Part shown: positions 6,746-11,747 of the stretch, one piece after another
Layout of the letters: the number at the start of each line of letters is the position of its first letter
Numbering within the stretch: position 1 is the first letter of the stretch
Assembly: GCA_016794735.1 (NCBI GenBank)
Contig: JAEUJK010000179.1
Location: 1 to 11,747, forward strand
Direction of reading: 5' to 3'
Length of the DNA: 11,747 nucleotides
Source of the DNA: Gemmatimonadota bacterium
GTDB lineage: Bacteria; Gemmatimonadota; Gemmatimonadetes; Gemmatimonadales; Gemmatimonadaceae
Position numbers and translations under genes: made by a program
The notes under the pieces: model-generated
The model's input: the letters and a program-made list of their open reading frames with translations, nothing else
Told to the model about the DNA's origin: nothing
Databases searched by the model: none

Positions 6746-7485
6746 GGTTGCGCGCCGTGGTGATCGACGACGAGGCCCTCGCGCGACAGCGGTTGCGCGA
6801 CCTGCTCTCGGCGCGCGACGACGTCGAGGTGGTGGGTGAAGCCTCCGACGGCCCCGCCGGCGTGGCCCTGATCGATGCCGAACGTCCCGACGTCGCCTTC
6901 CTCGACATCGAGATGCCCGGGGTCACGGGACTCGAGCTGATGCGGCAGGTCCAACACCAACCCCAGGTGGTCTTCACCACGGCGCACGAACGTTATGCGG
7001 TCACCGCGTTCGAACTCGCCGCAGTCGATTACCTGCTCAAGCCCTTTGGACCCGAACGCCTGGAGGTCGCCCTCGCGCGCATCGAGCGCGCGACCCAGGG
7101 CGGCCAACCCGCCACCGCCGAACGCCTGGAACACGTCCTGCGCGACGGGCCGGAAGCGCGACTCACGCGTTTCTTCGTGCGGGAGCGTGGCAAGCTCGTG
7201 CCGCTCGACGTGCGCGATGTCGAGCGGCTCGAGGCCGACGACGACTACGTGCGCGTCGTGGCGAAGGGGCGGCGCTGGCTCGTGTACCTCACCCTCAACG
7301 ACTTCGAACGGCGGCTGGACCCGCAGAAGTTCGTGCGGATCCACCGCAGCCACATCGTGAACCTCGACTTCGTGCGGCACCTCGTTCCCGGCGAGGGCGG
7401 CCGCCTCGACGTGGAGATGCACGACGGCTCACGCATTGGCGCCAGCCGGACCCGCGCGCGGGAGTTACGGAATCTCGCGTTCTGA
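6742..7485 (+). CDS. LytTR-family response regulator (REC + LytTR DNA-binding domain)
   Basis: 247 residues, the usual length for LytR/AlgR-type regulators. Receiver domain at about 3-118: acidic pocket Asp9/Asp10, phosphoacceptor Asp55 in FLDIEMPG (53-60), Thr79/Thr80 and Lys100 in LLKPFG. LytTR domain at about 143-247: FFVRERGKLVPL, IERLEADDDYV-like strand at 160-170, LNDFERRLDPQKFVRIHRSH (185-204) and IVNLDFV. Phosphorylation by the overlapping kinase should promote binding to DNA direct repeats. The GTG start at 6742 overlaps the kinase stop (GTGA). No Shine-Dalgarno is visible, so translation probably depends on coupling. Target genes are unknown; the operon's own upstream region or the nearby SusC-like gene are candidates by position only. 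The C-terminus is complete, and the stop lies 8 bp from the stop of the convergent M1 gene. Confidence 0.95.
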   Translation: MRLRAVVIDDEALARQRLRDLLSARDDVEVVGEASDGPAGVALIDAERPDVAFLDIEMPGVTGLELMRQVQHQPQVVFTTAHERYAVTAFELAAVDYLLKPFGPERLEVALARIERATQGGQPATAERLEHVLRDGPEARLTRFFVRERGKLVPLDVRDVERLEADDDYVRVVAKGRRWLVYLTLNDFERRLDPQKFVRIHRSHIVNLDFVRHLVPGEGGRLDVEMHDGSRIGASRTRARELRNLAF

Positions 7486-7487
7486 AC

Positions 7488-7503
7488 GGCGCATCACCGC
7501 GCC
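7488..7503. terminator. Small hairpin across two convergent stop codons (possible bidirectional terminator)
   Basis: GGCGC (7488-7492) and GCGCC (7499-7503) form a 5-bp GC stem with a 6-nt loop. It lies between and across the stop codons of the response regulator (plus) and the M1 peptidase (minus). The intergenic gap is only 8 bp and there is no T-tract on either strand, so function as a terminator is uncertain. Confidence 0.35.
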
Positions 7504-9110
7504 TGCAGTGCCCCGGTGAAGAGCGTGCGCACCTGCGGATCGAGGATGACCCCGCGCGGACGTTGCGGCGCCGCGATGCGCACCGCCGCGACCTCCGCCC
7601 CCACGCGCACACGCTGCACCGCCGCGGGCCCGTCTGCCCCGTCGATCGCCACGTCGAGCTCGATGTCGAACGCGCCGCCGGGCTGTGCCTGGCGCATCTC
7701 CACCACGACCTCGCGCGAGGCCGCGTCCCACGACCACGTGCCCTCGATCCGCGGGATCTGTCCGCGATACAGCCACTGCGTGAAGAACGCGGCGAGGTCC
7801 TGCCCCGACGCTCGCTCCATCGCCTGGCGGAAATCCGCGGTGGTGGCGGTGCCGTTCATGTGGCGCGCGTAGTAGTCGCGAATACCGGTCCAGAAGCGAT
7901 CGTCCCCGATCCGCTGACGCAGCATGTGCAACACCCACGCTCCCTTCTGGTAGGTCATCCCCGTGGTCACCTGGGCCATGTCGGCGAGGTTCTCATGCAC
8001 CACGCGGTAGTCGGGCCGGCGTTCATAGAACTCCACCACGGTCTTGCGTGAGTCCCGCAGCACCTGCGCGAACTCGTCGCGACCATACGCGTGTTCAATG
8101 AAGAGCGAGGTGAAGTAGGTGGCGAACCCCTCGCTGAGCCATACGTCGTCCCAGTCGGCCTCGGTAACGGCGTTGCCGAACCACTGGTGGGCGATTTCGT
8201 GGATGATCACGTTGCGCCAACGGGTGCGGCGCGTGCCATCCACGCTCGCCTGGTCGTACATGATCGCCGTCGCCGCTTCCATGCCCCCACCCGTGGCCGT
8301 GGACTGCACGTTTGCGAGCTTTTCGTACGCGTACGGGCCGACAAACTCGGAATAGAAGGCCATCGCGTCCTTGACCGGGACGGCAAAGTCATGGAAGCCG
8401 GCGTCGCGGTCACGGGCAAAGACCCACGTCTCCAGCGGGATCCCGCGGTAGTCACCGACGACCTGCACGGCAAAGCGGGCCACCCCCAGCACATACAGCC
8501 ACGGGGAGATCGGCACCGATTCCAGCCAGACGGTGCGACGCGCCCCGCCGGGAAGGTCGGTTTCCTCGATACGGCGGCCATTCGAGATGACCTGGTAGTG
8601 CGCGGGCGCGACCACGGCCATCTCCATCGTGGCCTTCTCCGCCACGTGGTCGATGGTCGGGAGCCACTGGCGCGCCTTGTTGGGCCAATCATCGGAGAAG
8701 AACGCGCGCTCGCCGTAGCGGTTCGGCTTGATCTGCAGGCCGTCGGCCGGGATCCCCGCGTATCGCACCGCAAACTCGAGCACCTGCCCGGCCGCCGACG
8801 GGGCCGGCAAGGTCATCGTCAGGCGATCGTTGGTGTGCGTGAACGCCACCGCGCGTGATCCCACCTGCACCGACGCCACGGACATGCCCTTGCCGGACCG
8901 CGCGGGGGTCGCGTTGGCGAGGTCCAGGAAGATGGTCGTGAGCCCGGGGGCCAGCACGCGGAGGCGGATCCGCGCATCACCATCGATCCGATCCGTGGAG
9001 TCCGACAAGCTCACGGCAAATCGATAGTGCTCCACGTCCACCGGCTGCCGCGGGTACGTATCGCGCGCCGGCGCTGCCACCACGAGTGCAAGAAGGGTCG
9101 TGAATACCAC
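7494..9110 (-). CDS. Secreted M1-family zinc metallopeptidase
   Basis: 538 residues. A short hydrophobic N-terminus (MVFTTLLALVVAAPA) looks like a signal peptide. Domain order: M1 N-terminal beta domain (about 20-215), then a thermolysin-like catalytic domain (about 240-450). The zinc site is complete: HEIAHQWFGN (304-313) supplies His304, Glu305 and His308, and Glu327 lies 18 residues after the second His in WLSEGFATYF (324-333). Tyr387 in TYQKGAWVLHML is placed as the transition-state Tyr. The exopeptidase motif reads GGMEA (275-279), not GxMEN. A beta-rich tail (about 450-538) replaces the long helical domain of APN-type enzymes, so the protein is short for the family. It probably trims N-terminal residues from peptides in the periplasm or outside. 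The GTG at 9110 is chosen because GGAG (plus positions 9117-9120) lies 6 nt upstream and it starts the signal peptide. It lies 75 bp downstream of the sulfotransferase gene. Confidence 0.94.
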   Translation of the reverse strand: MVFTTLLALVVAAPARDTYPRQPVDVEHYRFAVSLSDSTDRIDGDARIRLRVLAPGLTTIFLDLANATPARSGKGMSVASVQVGSRAVAFTHTNDRLTMTLPAPSAAGQVLEFAVRYAGIPADGLQIKPNRYGERAFFSDDWPNKARQWLPTIDHVAEKATMEMAVVAPAHYQVISNGRRIEETDLPGGARRTVWLESVPISPWLYVLGVARFAVQVVGDYRGIPLETWVFARDRDAGFHDFAVPVKDAMAFYSEFVGPYAYEKLANVQSTATGGGMEAATAIMYDQASVDGTRRTRWRNVIIHEIAHQWFGNAVTEADWDDVWLSEGFATYFTSLFIEHAYGRDEFAQVLRDSRKTVVEFYERRPDYRVVHENLADMAQVTTGMTYQKGAWVLHMLRQRIGDDRFWTGIRDYYARHMNGTATTADFRQAMERASGQDLAAFFTQWLYRGQIPRIEGTWSWDAASREVVVEMRQAQPGGAFDIELDVAIDGADGPAAVQRVRVGAEVAAVRIAAPQRPRGVILDPQVRTLFTGALQAR

Positions 9111-9143
9111 GGGCGTCTCCGTCAGGATACGCCAACTTCGGAA

Positions 9144-9173
9144 GCGCCGACCGCCGGGGCAAGGCGTCGGCGC
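9144..9173. terminator. Strong hairpin between the sulfotransferase and M1 genes
   Basis: GCGCCGAC (9144-9151) and GTCGGCGC (9166-9173) are perfect 8-nt arms. Inside them GCC (9153-9155) can pair with GGC (9163-9165), giving about 11 bp with one bulged C and a 7-nt loop. It fills most of the 75-bp gap downstream of the sulfotransferase stop (9186) and upstream of the M1 GTG (9110). There is no U-tract, so it may act as a weak terminator, a processing site or an mRNA-stabilising element that sets different levels for the two genes. Confidence 0.5.
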
Positions 9174-9185
9174 GCCCCAACCCCG

Positions 9186-10286
9186 CTACGCCACGACGTC
9201 CGGGTACCGCGATGTCAGCGGGAAGTCGCTCCCGGCCATCTCGCGCACGACCCACGCCGCCACCTGCGCACGAATCTCCGGCGGCACATTCTTGTAGCGG
9301 TCCGCCGTGCCGGCGACAAACAGCTCGGCGTTGGTCTGGAGGATGTGCGGCGGGTGCATCTCGAAGTTGTCCTGGTGCTCCTGCATGTACGCGAACGAGG
9401 TCTTGTGGACGATGTTCGCGACTTCCGCGTCGGTGAGCCCTTCCACGCCGAGGAAGGTGGCCACCTGGCGCACGACTGACGCGAGGTCCCGCTTCATGTC
9501 CTCGAAGAAGACGAACAACACGTTGGGCGCCTGGCGACGGGCCCACCATCCCTTCACGTGGTCGGTCCACGTGCCCCACCACATGAGGTCCGGCGAGGTG
9601 AACCAGTTCACGAACGCCGGCAGGTCTGGAGCCATCCCGCCCACGTTGGTGTCGACGAAGTCGATGCACGACGCAAAACACGAGACGGGGTGCCGCGCCA
9701 CGTAGATGTACTTCGCCAGGGTGTTGTACGGGCAGAGCGACGCCGGGAGGTGGGTCTTGATGATGCGCGATGGATGATCGGTGCCTAACGGCACCGATTC
9801 CGCCAGCGGGATGCTCTTACGCCCCTCGATCCAGGGCGACAGCGCGTACATCGCACGCCCGGTGGCCACGATATCCCCGTTGCCGCGGTGGAGCACCTCG
9901 TAGACGACGTGTTGCATCCAGGTCGTCCCGCACTTCATCTGCGTTACGACGAACACGTCCTCGGCGCGCGGCACATACGCGGCCGCCTGCGCGAACGACT
10001 CGACACTGCAGCTGCCGCTCGGTCCCGACACCCCCTGGTGCTGGATGCGGGCGCGGGCAAAGTCCATCTTCGCGAGCTTGGCATTCAGGCGCAGGATCGG
10101 GCCAAGTCGCCGGGCATGGCCACGCAGCTCTTCCTTGAAGGCGGCGCGCCCCTGGGGCGTCCGGCCGTAATACCCGAGCCCGACGGTCTGCTCGTCTTCC
10201 CACTTGAGGACGTAGGCGAGGTACGTGCCGTACGCGAGGTAGATCGCGAAGACGACGCCGAATGCGCCGAGGAGCCACCAGATCAT
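9186..10286 (-). CDS. Membrane-anchored PAPS-dependent sulfotransferase (Sulfotransfer_1 type)
   Basis: 366 residues. One N-terminal hydrophobic helix (about 2-27, IWWLLGAFGVVFAIYLAYG) is followed by Lys/Arg-containing sequence, which predicts an anchor with the catalytic domain in the cytosol, where PAPS is made. The 5'-phosphosulfate loop is TQMKCGTTW (115-123), a variant of the usual PKSGTTW with Cys in place of Ser. KTHLP (177-181) supplies the likely catalytic His179. The 3'-phosphate site is YIYVARHPVSCFASC (193-207), with Arg198 and Ser202. The C-terminal motif, normally RKGxxGDWKN, is weak here (ELFVAGTADRYKN, 321-333). The family transfers sulfate from PAPS to hydroxyl or amino groups of lipids, sugars or small molecules; the acceptor is unknown. 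The ATG at 10286 opens the anchor helix; no clear Shine-Dalgarno is seen. It is co-directional with, and upstream of, the M1 gene, and divergent from the lipoprotein gene. Confidence 0.92.
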   Translation of the reverse strand: MIWWLLGAFGVVFAIYLAYGTYLAYVLKWEDEQTVGLGYYGRTPQGRAAFKEELRGHARRLGPILRLNAKLAKMDFARARIQHQGVSGPSGSCSVESFAQAAAYVPRAEDVFVVTQMKCGTTWMQHVVYEVLHRGNGDIVATGRAMYALSPWIEGRKSIPLAESVPLGTDHPSRIIKTHLPASLCPYNTLAKYIYVARHPVSCFASCIDFVDTNVGGMAPDLPAFVNWFTSPDLMWWGTWTDHVKGWWARRQAPNVLFVFFEDMKRDLASVVRQVATFLGVEGLTDAEVANIVHKTSFAYMQEHQDNFEMHPPHILQTNAELFVAGTADRYKNVPPEIRAQVAAWVVREMAGSDFPLTSRYPDVVA

Positions 10287-10313
10287 TGTTGTGTTGGTGC
10301 GAATTGGTCCCGG

Positions 10314-10335
10314 GGTGACGGTTCGACCCGTCGCC
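10314..10335 (-). promoter_or_regulatory. Hairpin in the upstream region of the sulfotransferase gene
   Basis: Arms 10314-10321 and 10328-10335 can form an 8-bp stem (one G-T pair) around the 6-nt loop TTCGAC, ending 28 nt upstream of the sulfotransferase ATG. It lies in the 147-bp divergent region shared with the lipoprotein gene. It may be a leader hairpin or an operator. No convincing -35/-10 pair was recognised for either gene in this region. Confidence 0.35.
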
Positions 10336-10433
10336 TGATCCCTTGGTGCGGCCGGAGGTTGCGCGCCCGGGGGAGACGAGCGAATGATAACCGCGGAAAC
10401 CGGGGCGACTGCGCCTCACAGCCCAGCGCGCGC

Positions 10434-11414
10434 ATGACCCCGACATGGTTCGACCCCGATCGGCAGCATCCGCGGCGCAGGCGGTGGCTCGCGCACCTCT
10501 CCGCCGCCCTGGTGGTGCTGGGCCTCGCGGGTTGCCGGGTGACCACCTCCGCGGCCATCGACACACTGGCCGCCCGCATCCCGGCCGAGGGAACCTCCGG
10601 CACGCTCGACGTGGGGACCTGGAACCTCGAGTGGTTCGGCGATGCCAACAACGGTCCGACCAACGATTCCTTGCAGCTGGCCACTGCGGCCTCGGCGATC
10701 CAGGCGATGGACCTCGACATCATGGGGTTGCAGGAGATCGTGAGTGCGTCGCAGTTCGCGGAACTCGACGCCCGCCTCCCCAATCACGTCGGCATCCTGG
10801 CGAGTGCCCCGCAGGTCACGGGTGGGGCGGCGGCCTACTCGGCCGGCGAACAGAAGCTCGCGATCCTGTACAAGCCGCGGGTGGCCACGCTGCTCGGGGC
10901 GCGCGTGGTGCTGGCCAACGTGTCGGCGGACTTCGCGGGACGACCGCCACTGGAGCTGTCGTTCCGCGTATCTACTGGCGGCACGACGCGCGACGTCGTG
11001 GTCCTCGTCGTTCACATGAAGGCGTTCACGGACCTCGATAGCTGGCAGCGTCGCGTGAATGCGGCCGAAGCGCTCAAGCTGTATCTCGACCAGACCTACC
11101 CCACGCAGCGCGTGATCGTCATCGGCGACTTCAACGATGACCTCGATGCGTCGATCAGCGGCGGGCGCCTGTCCCCGTATGCAAACTTCATCGCGGATGT
11201 GCCGCGGTACGCCTTCCCGACGGCCCTGCTCTCGCTCTCGCGCATCCCGACGACGGTGGGCTTCGCCGATGCCGTCGACCACCACCTGGCGACCAACGAG
11301 ATGATGCAGGACTACGTGGCCGCCTCGGCCCATGTGGTGCGGTTGGACCGCTACATCACCGGGTACGGCACCATCACGTCGGACCACTACCCGGTGGTCA
11401 CGTCCTATCGATAG
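10434..11414 (+). CDS. Endonuclease/exonuclease/phosphatase-fold lipoprotein
   Basis: 326 residues. The N-terminus is Arg-rich (RQHPRRRRW) and followed by a hydrophobic stretch ending in the lipobox LAGC with Cys34, so a membrane-anchored lipoprotein is predicted. The EEP (DNase I-like) catalytic elements are in order: WNLEWFGD (63-70, Asn64), LQEI (99-102, Glu101), VHMKAF (193-198, His194), GDFNDD (231-236, Asp232 and Asn234) and SDHYPV (316-321, Asp317 and His318). The metal- and phosphate-binding residues of an active phosphodiesterase or nuclease therefore look intact. Substrates in this superfamily include DNA, RNA, phosphoinositides and sphingomyelin; sequence alone does not choose among them. 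An extracytoplasmic nuclease/phosphodiesterase for nutrient scavenging is a reasonable inference. The ATG at 10434 gives a complete lipoprotein signal; no Shine-Dalgarno is evident. A hairpin follows the stop at 11445-11470. Confidence 0.92.
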   Translation: MTPTWFDPDRQHPRRRRWLAHLSAALVVLGLAGCRVTTSAAIDTLAARIPAEGTSGTLDVGTWNLEWFGDANNGPTNDSLQLATAASAIQAMDLDIMGLQEIVSASQFAELDARLPNHVGILASAPQVTGGAAAYSAGEQKLAILYKPRVATLLGARVVLANVSADFAGRPPLELSFRVSTGGTTRDVVVLVVHMKAFTDLDSWQRRVNAAEALKLYLDQTYPTQRVIVIGDFNDDLDASISGGRLSPYANFIADVPRYAFPTALLSLSRIPTTVGFADAVDHHLATNEMMQDYVAASAHVVRLDRYITGYGTITSDHYPVVTSYR

Positions 11415-11444
11415 GAACCGGCGCCGCGCATTGACGGCGCACCG

Positions 11445-11470
11445 GCACCGGCCCGCGTGCGGACCGGTGC
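11445..11470. terminator. Terminator-like hairpin between convergent genes
   Basis: GCACCGG (11445-11451) pairs perfectly with CCGGTGC (11464-11470). An inner CCG/CGG (11453-11455, 11460-11462) extends the stem past a C-A mismatch to a 4-nt loop. It lies midway between the stop of the lipoprotein gene (11414) and the stop of the minus-strand gene (11487), where a bidirectional terminator is expected. No T-tract follows in either direction. Confidence 0.55.
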
Positions 11471-11486
11471 CTGGCAATTCCGCGAC

Positions 11487-11747
11487 TCAGAAGGCGAAGC
11501 AGTAGAACAGGCCGGCGCCGCCGCTGCCGCGCAGGTTGTCCTGGCTGCACCCGCGAGACGGATGCGCCGAACCCCACGACGTCGGGTTCACGCCGCCACC
11601 CTGGCGATCATGGTGCCCGACCCAGGCGCTCCCCGTCGAGCTGCTGGTCCAGTTGCGGCAGGTGGTGTCGAGCGTGTCGGTGGCCACCGTGCCGTCCATC
11701 CGCGATCCCGTGAGGATGTCGTGGGTGTTTGGCGTGTCGCCGCGCCC
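11487..11747 (-). CDS. C-terminal part of a Cys-rich, probably endostatin/C-type-lectin-like (DUF1554-like) protein (5' end outside window)
   Basis: 86 residues are visible, with the frame open to the right edge. An ATG at 11699 is internal to the frame and has no ribosome binding site, so a gene entering from the right is more likely than a 70-residue protein. The pattern is TCRNWTSS (28-35), AWVGHHDRQGG (40-50), SWGSAHPSRGCS (56-67), LRGSGGAGLFYCFAF (72-86). This spacing of Cys, Trp, Gly-His and a final YCFA resembles the endostatin-like/DUF1554 lectin fold found in secreted or surface proteins; three cysteines suggest disulfides and export. The identification is from pattern memory only, and the function is not known. 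It converges with the lipoprotein gene across a 72-bp gap holding a hairpin. Confidence 0.6.
   Translation of the reverse strand, partial: GRGDTPNTHDILTGSRMDGTVATDTLDTTCRNWTSSSTGSAWVGHHDRQGGGVNPTSWGSAHPSRGCSQDNLRGSGGAGLFYCFAF

Noticed and set aside
6343..7422. 359-codon minus-strand ORF opposite the kinase/regulator junction
   Set aside because: Antisense to two genes with intact catalytic motifs; no recognisable domain.
10375..10392. Plus-strand promoter for the lipoprotein gene using TGATAA near 10386
   Set aside because: The only upstream TTGCGC is about 20 nt away and the match is poor; the support is too weak to call.
1..11747. CRISPR arrays, tRNA/rRNA genes, insertion sequences, prophage or defence genes
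   Set aside because: Both strands were read for spaced repeats, cloverleaf-like or rRNA-like segments and transposase/integrase motifs; none was seen.

Overview
The window is GC-rich (about two thirds G+C by eye) and bacterial. It has several GTG starts, short intergenic gaps and stop/start overlaps. A SusC/RagA-type receptor, a second carboxypeptidase-regulatory-domain TonB receptor and a LytS/LytTR two-component pair, all in a GC-rich background, suggest Gemmatimonadota or a similar GC-rich relative of Bacteroidota. This is inference: no rRNA or taxonomic marker is present.

Layout, left to right. (1) 1-1856, minus strand: a SusC-like TonB-linked outer-membrane receptor whose C-terminus lies beyond the left edge. 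A good sigma70-like promoter and a structured leader lie upstream, within a 335-bp gene-free stretch (1857-2191). (2) 2192-2581, minus: a small DUF1801 protein. (3) 2737-7485, plus: a compact four-gene run encoding a TonB-dependent receptor, an exported TPR-like protein, a LytS-type membrane histidine kinase and a LytTR response regulator. Every junction is a GTG start at or overlapping the previous stop. (4) 7494-10286, minus: a membrane-anchored PAPS-type sulfotransferase followed downstream by a secreted M1 metallopeptidase, separated by a strong hairpin. The M1 gene converges on the regulator gene with only 8 bp between the stops. (5) 10434-11414, plus: an endonuclease/exonuclease/phosphatase-fold lipoprotein, divergent from the sulfotransferase. 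(6) 11487-11747, minus: the C-terminal end of a Cys-rich, probably lectin/endostatin-like protein, separated from the lipoprotein gene by a terminator-like hairpin.

The most system-like part is the 2737-7485 run. It places an outer-membrane receptor, a periplasmic TPR protein, a kinase without an obvious extracytoplasmic sensor domain, and a DNA-binding regulator in one translationally coupled unit. A plausible reading is a signalling chain from outer membrane to DNA, but the sequence shows only gene order and protein types. A second unexpected signal is the octamer CGTTAGGC, found four times (both orientations) inside unrelated genes. No RNA genes, CRISPR arrays, insertion sequences or phage genes were seen.
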